A stretch of 13,503 nt of DNA from Hyphomicrobiaceae bacterium (GTDB lineage Bacteria; Pseudomonadota; Alphaproteobacteria; Rhizobiales; JAKIUO01): contig JAKIUO010000078.1 in the NCBI GenBank assembly GCA_021647535.1, forward strand, positions 1 to 13,503, read 5' to 3'. A program made the position numbers and the translations under genes. The notes below the pieces were generated by a model. It searched no databases and was not told the DNA's origin. It was given only the letters and a program-made list of their open reading frames with translations. Of the stretch, positions 1 through 6,747 are shown in pieces; the first letter of the stretch is position 1, and every line of letters starts with the position of its first letter.

Positions 1-796
1 CGCGGGCCGTTTCAACGCTAACCAAAGTGACATTTTCGGGTGCCGCCAGTTTGGTCGGGCCGCTGATCAGAGTGACCATGGCTCCGAGCTGGCGCGCCGC
101 TCTAGCAATCGCATAGCCCTGCTTGCCCGATGAACGATTGGCAATATAACGCACGGGGTCAATGGGTTCATGGGTCGGACCAGCCGTCACCAGCACATGA
201 CGTCCTTTTAACAAGAATTGAGGGGCCTCATTTTGGCGCGAAGCTGCTGTTTTTTTTTGCGCCAGCAGATTGTCGATATGTTCAAGGAGGAGCTCAGGCT
301 CAAGCAAACGCCCCTCACCTTCTTCACCGCACGCCATTTCGCCGCTTTCCGGACCGGCGAAATGCACACCATCTGCCTGCAGCAAACGCCTGTTGCGCGC
401 CATGGCCGGAGCCTGCCACATAAAGGGGTTCATGGCGGGCGCAACAAGGATGTCACTATCCGCCGCCAGCAGGCAAGTCGTGGCCAGATCATTGGCCAAG
501 CCATGGGCCATTTTGGCCAGCAGATCCGCCGTTGCCGGAGCCACGACAACAAGGTCAGCCTCACGAGCCAGCGCGATATGGCCAATCTCGCTCTCGTCAT
601 TCAAATCAAACAGATCGGTAAATACCTTGTCGCCGCAAAGGGTCGCCACCGACAAAGGCGTTACAAACTGCGCCCCACCGGTGGTGAGGATAGCGCGCAC
701 CGATGCGCCGCGCTTTTTCAAAAGGCGGATCAGCTCCAGCACCTTATAAGCGGCAATACCCCCGCCGATAATCAGTAATATGTTCTTGTTTTTCAT
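1..796 (-). CDS. coaBC: Bifunctional phosphopantothenoylcysteine decarboxylase / phosphopantothenate-cysteine ligase, 3' end cut by window edge
   Basis: CoaBC makes 4'-phosphopantetheine from 4'-phosphopantothenate in two coenzyme A steps: CTP-dependent ligation of cysteine (CoaB half), then FMN-dependent decarboxylation (CoaC half). Reading the minus strand gives 265 codons, open to the window edge. The CoaC half shows the flavoprotein start GGGIAAYK (residues 11-18), the catalytic-type His in GHIALAR (H73), APAMNPFMW (119-127, N123) and GEMACGEEGEGRL with C156. The CoaB half begins near residue 190 and shows TAGPTHEPIDPVRYI followed by NRSSGKQG. The family is about 400 residues, so roughly a third is missing. 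I chose the ATG at 796, preceded by a weak GAGTGG. An in-frame ATG at 835 would add 13 residues but has no visible ribosome site. The gene stands alone, with a 435-base spacer before fliJ. Confidence 0.95.
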   Translation of the reverse strand, partial: MKNKNILLIIGGGIAAYKVLELIRLLKKRGASVRAILTTGGAQFVTPLSVATLCGDKVFTDLFDLNDESEIGHIALAREADLVVVAPATADLLAKMAHGLANDLATTCLLAADSDILVAPAMNPFMWQAPAMARNRRLLQADGVHFAGPESGEMACGEEGEGRLLEPELLLEHIDNLLAQKKTAASRQNEAPQFLLKGRHVLVTAGPTHEPIDPVRYIANRSSGKQGYAIARAARQLGAMVTLISGPTKLAAPENVTLVSVETAR

Positions 797-903
797 GTTC
801 CACTCTGGCGTTTCATCCTGAACAACATGATGCATATTTGATTGTTTTGCAAAGATTGCAAGAACTCAAAAAGTTAACCCAACTGATGCTAAGCTAAAAA
901 AAA

Positions 904-933
904 CGTCATCCCATTGAAGAACGGGATCTAGTC
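904..933 (-). repeat. Palindromic intergenic repeat, copy 1 (diverged)
   Basis: On the minus strand it reads GACTAGATCCCG, a loop, then GGGATGACG. This matches the copy at 1023-1052 in both arms, while the central part has diverged. The two copies are in opposite orientation, about 90 bases apart. The shape and sequence resemble the short palindromic repeats scattered between genes in many alphaproteobacteria; that link is from general knowledge, not from a search. Confidence 0.6.
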
Positions 934-1022
934 ACCGTTCGTCACGCCTTAGCCAACCAAATTTAACGAACACATTAATTCTGGCTTTTACCGGCTTTGA
1001 ACGCTCTTAAAAAAAATACCGC

Positions 1023-1052
1023 GACTGGATCCCGGCCTGCGCCGGGATGACG
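1023..1052 (+). repeat. Palindromic intergenic repeat, copy 2
   Basis: GACTGGATCCCGG, a 4-base loop (CCTG) flanked by further pairing, then CCGGGATGACG. The arms ATCCCGGC and GCCGGGAT pair well, giving a strong hairpin. It is the better preserved of the two inverted copies in this spacer. Confidence 0.7.
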
Positions 1053-1231
1053 ATTTTATTATATTATCGTTTTAACTTAGCGCTTATGGAAATGCGCCAT
1101 AGAGGATATATACAAACCTCCCAGACCCCAGGTTGGGATTGTTAAAGAACTGGTCCCTTAACCGCCAACCGCGCATGTCGCCCCCCTTCAGAATAAAGAG
1201 GGGCAGTGAGCGCATTAAAGCTATTTACAGC

Positions 1232-1645
1232 CTAACCAAGGCGGTGATGGCGTGCATTGTTGATTTCGTCGAGCTCGTTATGCTCTTCTTGATCAAGCCG
1301 CTCCCGGTGGCGCGCCATTTCACGCTCATCGACTTTTTCGACTTTTTTGAGCTCTTCAAACGAAGAGGTCAGTTCGTCACGCGCCGCGTCGAGTTTTTCT
1401 TCGAGTTCGGTGACGCTGTCGACAATGCGTTCGCGTCTGGTGATGGCATCTTTGGCCCAGAGGGGATAGCGACAATCATTGATATCATCAGTACCAGCGC
1501 GCTGCTGTTCGACTTCCACCTGGCGGTCGAGATCGTGAGCCATCATCTGAAAATCCTCGATCATCATTTCAAGATCGGCGACTTTCTGACGGCGTTCGTC
1601 TACTTCAAATTTACGCAGACGGATGAGACTGTCATGTGATTTCAT
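1232..1645 (-). CDS. fliJ: Flagellar export protein FliJ
   Basis: FliJ is the small coiled-coil stalk of the flagellar type III export ATPase. In known systems it sits in the centre of the FliI hexamer and links it to the FlhA export gate, and it also handles export chaperones in the cytoplasm. The product is 137 residues, near the usual 140-150, almost entirely charged heptad-like helix. It starts MKSHDSLIRLRKFEVDERR, the pattern seen in alphaproteobacterial FliJ, and its C-terminal half is rich in E, R, D and K. I chose the ATG at 1645 because AAGGGG lies 9-10 bases before it; a longer reading from 1675 adds 10 residues with no better site. It lies 90 bases downstream of fliI on the same strand, so the two probably form one operon. 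Confidence 0.88.
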   Translation of the reverse strand: MKSHDSLIRLRKFEVDERRQKVADLEMMIEDFQMMAHDLDRQVEVEQQRAGTDDINDCRYPLWAKDAITRRERIVDSVTELEEKLDAARDELTSSFEELKKVEKVDEREMARHRERLDQEEHNELDEINNARHHRLG

Positions 1646-1735
1646 GGTTCGGTACCCCTTACTAATTACGAACAACTAAAACGATTATAGTGCAAATGGG
1701 TAAAGTCGCCGTTAAGCGAATGACGCTTTTTGACA

Positions 1736-3085
1736 TTAATTTGCTGTTAAGCCCTCTTCTTCACCACCTGCATTAAGGTTATTCAAAAGCTGTGCCAGTT
1801 GCGCATAGCCCTCTTCGAGCGAACAGGCCTCGTGCTTTTGCTGTTTGAGGAAGGTTTCGAGCATTGGATGATAGAATATAGCCTCGTCAACTTCGGGGTT
1901 AGAGCCCTTCCTATAGGCTCCCAGACGAATAAGTTCCTCCATATCTGAGTAAGTTGACATCAGTGTTTTGGCCCGCTGAATAAGGGGTTGAAATTCGGGT
2001 TTGACACATCCTGGCATGGTCCGCGAGATTGACTTCAAGACATTAATGGCCGGATAGCGTCCCATTTCGGCAATGGAGCGTTCCATAACGATATGACCAT
2101 CAAGAATACCGCGCACGGCATCGGCGACCGGTTCATTATGATCGTCACCGGTAACAAGCACGGTAAACAGGCCGGTAATGCCGCCCTGCCCTGCGCCAGG
2201 ACCAGCACGCTCCAGCAAGCGCGGCAATTCGGTAAAGACGGTTGGCGTATAACCGCCCCGGGTCGGAGGCTCGCCGCCGGCCAGGCCGATTTCACGCTGA
2301 GCAATGGCAAAACGGGTGATGCTGTCCATCATACATAGAACCTGCTGGCCCTCGTCGCGGAAAAATTCCGACAAAGCCATGGTCAGCCAAGTGGCCTGAC
2401 GGCGCATCAAAGCGGCTTCATCTGAGGTGGCGACGACGACAATTGAACGCGCCAGCCCTTCGGCCCCCAGATCATCTTCGATAAATTCCTGCACCTCGCG
2501 GCCCCGTTCGCCAATCAGGCCGATCACCGCCACATCAGAGCTTGTGTTACGCGCCAGCATGGACATAAGCACGGATTTGCCGACGCCAGAGCCCGCAAAT
2601 ATGCCCATGCGCTGGCCCTCGCAGCAGGTGACGAAACTATTGAGCGCTTTAATGCCCAGATCAATAGGGGGACCAACGCGCGAGCGCTCTCCCGCCTTTG
2701 GAGGGGCGCGGCGCAAAGGCGCGGCGCTCACACCACGCGGCAGCGGCCCCTTGCCATCAATCGGTTCGCCGAGCGCATTGACCACCCGGCCCAGCCACTC
2801 TTTGGTTGGATAAACAGCAGGCTCTGAACTTTGCAAGACGGCCCGATCGCCCATATGAACGCCCTCAAGACCACCAAACGGCATGGCCAGCGCCACACCA
2901 TTCTTGAAACCAACCACCTCGCAAAGCCGTTTGTCACCCTGCCCTGAATGAATAAGAACATGTGCCCCCAGCCCCATGGCCTGTACCGGTCCATTGATTT
3001 CAATGAGCAAGCCCTGGATACCCTGCACGCGACCGTAAATCTCACGCTCCGGTATTTTCGCTATATCGGCGAGTAATCCATCCAT
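1736..3085 (-). CDS. fliI: Flagellum-specific ATPase FliI
   Basis: FliI is the hexameric ATPase of the flagellar type III export apparatus, on the cytoplasmic face of the basal body, and resembles the F1 beta subunit. The product is 449 residues, full length for the family. It has an N-terminal beta-barrel region (about 1-95), the conserved start of the ATPase domain at NALGEPIDGKGPL (103-115), Walker A AGSGVGKS (164-171), catalytic GERGREV (192-198, likely Glu193), Walker B VLCMMDS (249-255, Asp254), and an ERAGPG-type loop typical of the FliI/SctN family. The start ATG at 3085 follows GGAG at 8 bases. The gene is first in a minus-strand unit with fliJ and is divergent from ctrA across a 391-base spacer, which is consistent with CtrA control of flagellar genes, although no exact CtrA box was found there. 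Confidence 0.97.
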   Translation of the reverse strand: MDGLLADIAKIPEREIYGRVQGIQGLLIEINGPVQAMGLGAHVLIHSGQGDKRLCEVVGFKNGVALAMPFGGLEGVHMGDRAVLQSSEPAVYPTKEWLGRVVNALGEPIDGKGPLPRGVSAAPLRRAPPKAGERSRVGPPIDLGIKALNSFVTCCEGQRMGIFAGSGVGKSVLMSMLARNTSSDVAVIGLIGERGREVQEFIEDDLGAEGLARSIVVVATSDEAALMRRQATWLTMALSEFFRDEGQQVLCMMDSITRFAIAQREIGLAGGEPPTRGGYTPTVFTELPRLLERAGPGAGQGGITGLFTVLVTGDDHNEPVADAVRGILDGHIVMERSIAEMGRYPAINVLKSISRTMPGCVKPEFQPLIQRAKTLMSTYSDMEELIRLGAYRKGSNPEVDEAIFYHPMLETFLKQQKHEACSLEEGYAQLAQLLNNLNAGGEEEGLTAN

Positions 3086-3476
3086 GGCGCGCGCTCCGAT
3101 CTCCTATATAGGGCACTTTTTAAAAGTGGTGTGTAATGGCAACAATTAACCAATGATTCGCCCCCGCCCGTCCAGTGCTTAACGGGCGGTAAAGAGCTTT
3201 ATTAATACACAGTACACACCACAAAAGCCTCAAAAAGGCTTGATACACTCTAGTTTCAGGGAGGTTGGCCGCTCTTTTGTAACCCGATGGCAACAGTTAA
3301 AATATCTGACCTAAACAGGGATTGTGCGAATCAGCCGTAACGGTTTAGTAATGATTCAGCTGTAATTTCTTGGTTCGAGTTAATAAAAAAGATAACTTAA
3401 TTTAAGCGCGCCGAGAATGTTCTCCGTACGGTGATTTGGGGGTCGAAATGGCCAAAGATCCAAGAGAGGACGATAA
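3086..3476. promoter_or_regulatory. Divergent fliI / ctrA regulatory region
   Basis: This region has no gene. It contains three GANTC sites (3155-3159, 3328-3332, 3353-3357), the recognition sequence of the CcrM-type cell-cycle methyltransferase known to affect ctrA transcription in Caulobacter. Two of them sit in a 13-base direct repeat listed separately. A perfect dyad CCGCCCGT (3164-3171) / ACGGGCGG (3182-3189) with a 10-base loop lies nearer fliI. Clustered TTAA tetramers at 3380-3405 are not spaced as a full CtrA box. I could not fix -10 and -35 elements. Confidence 0.6.
3328..3365 (+). repeat. Two direct copies of GAWTCAGCYGTAA upstream of ctrA
   Basis: The copies are at 3328-3340 and 3353-3365, identical at 11 of 13 positions and 25 bases apart from start to start. 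Each begins with a GANTC methylation site. The regular spacing, about 2.4 helical turns, suggests a repeated protein-binding site in the ctrA promoter, possibly one that senses methylation. This role is inferred. Confidence 0.55.
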
Positions 3477-4229
3477 ATGCGGGTTCTCCTTATAGAAGAT
3501 GACAGCGCCACGGCGCAGAGCATTGAATTGATGCTCGAAAGCGACGGATTCAACGTATTCACGACGGATCTGGGGGAAGAGGGTGTCGAACTTGGCAAAC
3601 TCTATGATTATGACATTATTCTCCTCGACATCGGCTTGCCCGATATGAGCGGTTATGATGTCTTGAAACAATTGCGCGTCAACAAGGTTGAAACGCCTAT
3701 CCTGATTCTATCAGGCCATGGCGGCATTGATGACAAGGTCAAAGGTCTGGGCTTTGGAGCCGATGACTATGTGACCAAGCCTTTCCACAAAGACGAGCTG
3801 GTGGCGCGTATCAACGCCATTGTCCGTCGCTCGAAAGGCCATGCACAGTCGGTTTTGAAAACAGGTCTGCTGGCCGTCAATTTTGACGCCAAGACCGTTG
3901 AAGTGGATGGCCAGCCCGTCCACCTCACGGGCAAAGAATATCAGATGCTTGAGCTTTTGTCGTTGCGCAAAGGCACGACCTTGACCAAGGAAATGTTCCT
4001 CAACCACCTTTATGGCGGCATGGACGAACCTGAACTCAAGATCATCGACGTCTTCATCTGCAAACTGCGTAAAAAGATCAAAAAGGCTGTTCAGGCGTCA
4101 ATGGGATTGACCAGTGACAAGGAAATGCCCGATCTGGAACGCAATGGCTATGTGGAAACCGTCTGGGGGCGCGGCTATGTGTTGCGCGATCCCGATGAAG
4201 CCAGTATTGATCTGAAAATATCAGCATAA
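3477..4229 (+). CDS. ctrA: Cell-cycle master response regulator CtrA
   Basis: CtrA is an OmpR/PhoB-type response regulator. In Caulobacter it is phosphorylated through the CckA-ChpT phosphorelay, represses replication initiation and activates flagellar, chemotaxis and division genes. The receiver domain (1-120) has the acidic pair D8-D9, phospho-acceptor D51 (LLLD-type context ILLDIGLPD), S79 and K101. The winged-helix output domain (about 125-235) contains the nearly invariant block HLTGKEYQMLELLSLRKGTT and the later GGMDEPELKIIDVFICKLRKK. The protein is 250 residues against about 231 in Caulobacter (from memory). The extra length lies between the recognition helix block and GYVETVWGRGYVLR, plus a longer tail ending in ISA. 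The start at 3477 matches the universal MRVLLIEDD. A strong terminator follows. Confidence 0.97.
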   Translation: MRVLLIEDDSATAQSIELMLESDGFNVFTTDLGEEGVELGKLYDYDIILLDIGLPDMSGYDVLKQLRVNKVETPILILSGHGGIDDKVKGLGFGADDYVTKPFHKDELVARINAIVRRSKGHAQSVLKTGLLAVNFDAKTVEVDGQPVHLTGKEYQMLELLSLRKGTTLTKEMFLNHLYGGMDEPELKIIDVFICKLRKKIKKAVQASMGLTSDKEMPDLERNGYVETVWGRGYVLRDPDEASIDLKISA

Positions 4230-4287
4230 CTTCTTGCCAGCAGCGGTGTCACAACCCTGACAGGTATAGTCTACACAGAATAACCCC

Positions 4288-4325
4288 AAAACCGGCTGCT
4301 GATTTACTTCAGAAGCCGGTTTTTT
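4288..4325 (+). terminator. Rho-independent terminator of ctrA
   Basis: A 10-base-pair perfect stem, AAAACCGGCT (4288-4297) with AGCCGGTTTT (4314-4323), is followed by a continuing T-run to 4325. It lies about 60 bases after the ctrA stop and ends that transcript before the desaturase gene. Confidence 0.9.
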
Positions 4326-4345
4326 GTGGCATTATTGGGACAATA

Positions 4346-4364
4346 TCGGGACATTTTGTCCCGA
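4346..4364. promoter_or_regulatory. Perfect dyad, possible operator upstream of the desaturase
   Basis: TCGGGACA (4346-4353), TTT, TGTCCCGA (4357-4364) is a perfect 8-base dyad. An extra GGGACA half-site lies just before it, at 4337-4342. It is about 110 bases before the desaturase start and lacks a T-run, so an operator is more likely than a terminator. The regulator is unknown. Confidence 0.4.
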
Positions 4365-4472
4365 CATGCAATTTGTTGCCCTTGTGGCCCTCCGCCCACT
4401 GGCAAGGTTAATAAAACATGCTATAGACTGTTTAAATCACCATCTATACCAATCATATAGGATGAAACCACC

Positions 4473-5531
4473 ATGGCAACACCGCAAGCACCCAGCTCCC
4501 TGACCGACCATATGACACTGGAAGAAGTTAAGGCCCTTGGATTAAAGCTTGCCGCCCATTGCATGGATTTTCGAGACGCCAGTGTGCGGCGCAGCCTGAC
4601 CCAGCTCTTTGTGACACTGGCGCTGTTTTTTGTCTCTTTCACCCTGTCTTTCCTCGCTTTGCAGGTTTCCTATTTGCTGACATTGCTCTTGTCTCTGCCA
4701 ACCGGTATCTTTCTGGTCCGCCTGTTTATTATCCAGCATGATTGCGGCCATGGCGCTTTTTTCAAGTCCAAGGCGGCCAATGACTGGCTGGGCCGGATCA
4801 TGAGTGTGTTTACCGTGACGCCCTACGAATTCTGGAAGCGCGCCCACGCCATTCATCACGCCTCCTGCAGCAATCTGGAACGTCGCGGCACCGGTGATAT
4901 TTCAACGCTGACCATCAAGGAATATCGTGCCTTGTCGCTATCGGCGCGCATCAAATATCGCCTCTATCGCAATCCTATTGTGCTGTTTATCATCGGCGTG
5001 CCGATCCATTTCGCCATCCTTCAGCGCCTGCCCTTCTGGCACCCGCTGCCCGCCAAAAAGATCTGGAAAAGCGTTCTGGGACTGGACCTGGCTCTGGCCG
5101 TCGTGCTTGGCGGTGCCATGTATATGCTCGGTGCCGTGCCCTTCTTGATCGTCTACCTGCCCGCTCTTGCGGTCGCCTCTATTGTTGGCGGCTGGATGTT
5201 TTTCATTCAGCATCAGTATGAAAATACCTATTGGGAGCATCAGGAAGACTGGAATTTCCACCTGGCTGGCCTGCTCGGCAGCTCTTATTATGTATTGCCC
5301 AAGATCATGCAATGGCTGACGGGGAATATTGGTATACACCATATCCACCACCTCAACAGCGCCATTCCCAATTACCGCCTGCAAGAATGCTTGGATGCCA
5401 GCCCCGAACTGCAGGCCATCCCCATACGCATAAAATTCTTCGAAAGCCTCAAATGCGCCCGCCTCGCCCTCTGGGATGAGGACGGCCAGCGACTAGTGAC
5501 CTTTGGCACAGCCCGGGGAGTGGCTGCTTAG
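4473..5531 (+). CDS. Membrane fatty acid desaturase (acyl-lipid type)
   Basis: The protein is an integral-membrane di-iron desaturase that would put a double bond into membrane fatty acyl chains, using electrons from a ferredoxin or cytochrome. All three histidine boxes are present: HDCGH (89-93), HAIHH (125-129) and HHIHH (289-293), together with QHQYENTYWEH before the last box, as in the delta-12/omega-3-like bacterial FA_desaturase family. Hydrophobic membrane segments lie around 43-88 and 165-245. The length, 352 residues, fits the family. The ATG at 4473 follows AGGA at about 10-11 bases. It is a single-gene unit, ending in its own terminator. Position specificity (delta-12 or other) cannot be read from the sequence. 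A carotenoid ketolase or hydroxylase is less likely given the box spacing. Confidence 0.9.
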   Translation: MATPQAPSSLTDHMTLEEVKALGLKLAAHCMDFRDASVRRSLTQLFVTLALFFVSFTLSFLALQVSYLLTLLLSLPTGIFLVRLFIIQHDCGHGAFFKSKAANDWLGRIMSVFTVTPYEFWKRAHAIHHASCSNLERRGTGDISTLTIKEYRALSLSARIKYRLYRNPIVLFIIGVPIHFAILQRLPFWHPLPAKKIWKSVLGLDLALAVVLGGAMYMLGAVPFLIVYLPALAVASIVGGWMFFIQHQYENTYWEHQEDWNFHLAGLLGSSYYVLPKIMQWLTGNIGIHHIHHLNSAIPNYRLQECLDASPELQAIPIRIKFFESLKCARLALWDEDGQRLVTFGTARGVAA

Positions 5532-5560
5532 AGTACTAAGAGCAAATCTCGAAAACACAC

Positions 5561-5607
5561 AAAAACAGGGCACTATAACATATACTGTTATTGGCCCTGT
5601 TTTTTTG
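5561..5607 (+). terminator. Terminator of the desaturase gene, possibly bidirectional
   Basis: AAAAACAGGGC (5561-5571) pairs with GCCCTGTTTTT (5594-5604), with a 22-base loop and a T-run of seven from 5600. The A-run on the left arm gives a T-run on the opposite strand as well, so it could also stop transcripts coming from infC. Confidence 0.8.
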
Positions 5608-5648
5608 CTGATGTGGTAACGAAAAAGAGTGTCTTTGCAGACAGCATT

Positions 5649-5746
5649 GGGAACTACTCCCCATAGGCACAAACTTGCTTCGCAATCGAGCTGCCGCCCG
5701 AACCCGCTTGGGAGGAGACCTCCCAAACCCACCCTTTTTTATCACC
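5649..5746 (-). repeat. Hairpin-rich intergenic repeat, copy A
   Basis: Read on the minus strand it runs: A6 tract, a short G-rich stretch, a perfect stem-loop TTGGGAGG/CCTCCCAA (arms 5708-5715 and 5719-5726), then a second small stem of the form GGGC-loop-GCTC, and an end near GCCTATGG. The same order of parts occurs in copy B on the opposite strand, although the bases differ at many positions while pairing is kept. Confidence 0.6.
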
Positions 5747-5795
5747 CCGTTTCAACTGCCAAACGCAACATTCTGCTTACTGATGGAATATGGTT

Positions 5796-5895
5796 TTGGT
5801 AAAAAAGCAGGGGTTCGGGGAGGCTTTCCCCGAATGGGTATGGGCGATAGCCCATTCGCGCATCGAGTAAACACTAAACTTGGCGCTATGGAACC
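5796..5895 (+). repeat. Hairpin-rich intergenic repeat, copy B
   Basis: The order is GGTAAAAAAG, a G-rich stretch, the stem-loop TTCGGGG/CCCCGAA (about 5814-5834), a second stem GGGC-GATA-GCCC (5842-5853), then an end near GCGCTATGG. It matches the layout of copy A in inverted orientation, about 50 bases away. Base changes that preserve both stems suggest that structure is what is kept. Confidence 0.6.
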
Positions 5896-5916
5896 AGCCC
5901 CGACACCAATACAACC

Positions 5917-5949
5917 AAGGGTCTGCTTTCTTGCGAAAAGCAGACCCTT
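5917..5949 (-). terminator. Strong stem-loop after infC, possible terminator or 3' end
   Basis: A perfect 13-base-pair stem, AAGGGTCTGCTTT (5917-5929) with AAAGCAGACCCTT (5937-5949), has a 7-base loop. It begins 30 bases after the infC stop on the minus strand. There is no T-run after it on either strand, so it may protect or define the infC 3' end rather than act as a standard intrinsic terminator. Confidence 0.5.
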
Positions 5950-5978
5950 ACATATATACTATTGAACTAATCTCGCAC

Positions 5979-6518
5979 CTATTTTGGTGCAAGGATCATG
6001 ATCATCTGACGGCCTTCAAATTTTGGCGCGAGCTCTACTTTTGAGACTTTTTCGGCGTCTTTTACAACCCGATCCAGCAAATCGCGACCTAATTCCTTAT
6101 GAGCCATTTCACGGCCACGGAAGCGGATGGTGAATTTGACCTTGTCGCCCTGATCAAAAAAGCGCTGCATGGCTTTCATCTTGGTACCATAATCATGCAC
6201 GTCGATATTAGGACGCATCTTGATCTCTTTGACCTCGATGATTTTCTGCTTTTTGCGCGCTTCAGCAGCTTTTTTCTGCGCCTGATATTTGAACTTGCCA
6301 AAATCAAGGATTTTGCAGATCGGCGGCTTGGCTGTGGGGGAAATTTCAACGAGATCAAGGCCGACATTGCGCGCGCGCTCCAGCGCATCTTCCAGCACAA
6401 TCGTTCCTATATTTTCTCCGGTCTCATCAATGAGCTGAACTTCGGGGGCGCTGATGGCTCCATTTGCCTTTGGGCCCGTATTGCGCTCTGAAGTACTTTT
6501 GTGTGGTCGTCTTGCGAT
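5979..6518 (-). CDS. infC: Translation initiation factor IF-3 (AUC start)
   Basis: IF-3 binds the 30S ribosomal subunit, prevents early 50S joining and rejects wrong start codons. The 179-residue product matches the usual length of about 180. The N-terminal domain reads NGAISAPEVQLIDETGENIG, then the linker and C-terminal domain carry LVEISPTAKPPICKI, a lysine-rich linker ending KQKIIEVKEIKMRP, RFRGREMAH and the end GRQMIMILAPK. There is no ATG or GTG in the right place: an AGGAG sits 9 bases before an ATC at 6518, giving MARRPHKSTS. Other candidates are the ATC at 6524 and ATT at 6527, both too close to the Shine-Dalgarno. A start at the GTG at 6398 would remove part of the N-domain. IF-3 genes are known for AUU-type starts used in autoregulation. 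rpmI and rplT, common neighbours, are absent here. Confidence 0.95.
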   Translation of the reverse strand: MARRPHKSTSERNTGPKANGAISAPEVQLIDETGENIGTIVLEDALERARNVGLDLVEISPTAKPPICKILDFGKFKYQAQKKAAEARKKQKIIEVKEIKMRPNIDVHDYGTKMKAMQRFFDQGDKVKFTIRFRGREMAHKELGRDLLDRVVKDAEKVSKVELAPKFEGRQMIMILAPK

Positions 6519-6532
6519 TGCGATAATCTCCT
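6516..6532 (-). promoter_or_regulatory. Shine-Dalgarno and rare AUC start of infC
   Basis: On the minus strand AGGAG (6532-6528) is followed by nine bases and then ATC (6518-6516). The spacing is ideal and places the predicted N-terminus at the expected distance from the conserved IF-3 core, which favours this start over the nearer ATC and ATT. Confidence 0.7.
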
Positions 6533-6616
6533 GTTTTATGTTTCCACTTTAAATTCTCAACTCACCAGTGTCATTTCTGGTCTACAACAAATCATTTTTG
6601 TTGTTCAATATAAATC

Positions 6617-6645
6617 TCTATAGGCCGTTCTGCCAACAAAAACAA
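6617..6645 (-). promoter_or_regulatory. Candidate sigma70-type promoter of infC
   Basis: On the minus strand there is TTGTTT (-35, 6645-6640), a 17-base spacer, then TATAGA (-10, 6622-6617). Transcription would begin near 6610 and give a leader of about 90 bases. Near its 5' end the leader has an 8-base-pair stem-loop (arms 6597-6604 and 6584-6591), followed by a smaller one (6564-6581). The match is reasonable, not exact. Confidence 0.35.
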
Positions 6646-6747
6646 CAATCAGATCATTAAGAAATGGATTCTTGCAAATTTCGCGCCCCCCCCTTGGCCA
6701 TCCCTGATCAGGACAGACCAACAGTTATGGCGGCCTTTCAAAAGCTT

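Larger units (their letters stand above)
797..1231. other. Gene-free spacer between fliJ and coaBC
   Basis: This spacer contains no credible gene. It holds the inverted pair of palindromic repeats listed separately. Next to the fliJ stop there is a nested dyad, GGTTGG (1131-1136) with CCAACC (1165-1170) and GTTAA (1141-1145) with TTAAC (1158-1162), that could fold in the fliJ 3' transcript. No T-run follows it, so it is not a standard terminator. The coaBC promoter should lie in the AT-rich part near 836-900, but I cannot place it firmly. Confidence 0.6.
5608..5978. other. Gene-free spacer between desaturase and infC, filled with hairpin repeats
   Basis: No credible gene is present; a 96-codon plus-strand frame over the repeats has no homologue-like features. 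The spacer is made of two diverged inverted copies of a hairpin-rich repeat (5649-5746 and 5796-5895) and a strong isolated stem-loop at 5917-5949, each listed separately. Confidence 0.65.

Noticed and set aside
218..778. Long plus-strand frames at the left edge.
   Set aside because: They are shadows of coaBC on the minus strand, whose motifs are all intact.
963..978. TTAA-N8-TTAA, resembling a CtrA box.
   Set aside because: The spacing is 8, not the 7 required by the known consensus, and it does not sit at a recognisable promoter.
1133..1639. A 168-codon plus-strand frame opposite fliJ.
   Set aside because: It is the antisense reading of a charged coiled-coil gene; the minus-strand product is clearly FliJ.
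3227..3242. Small dyad AAGCCT/AGGCTT upstream of ctrA as a terminator.
   Set aside because: No T-run follows in the useful direction, and no gene ends there.
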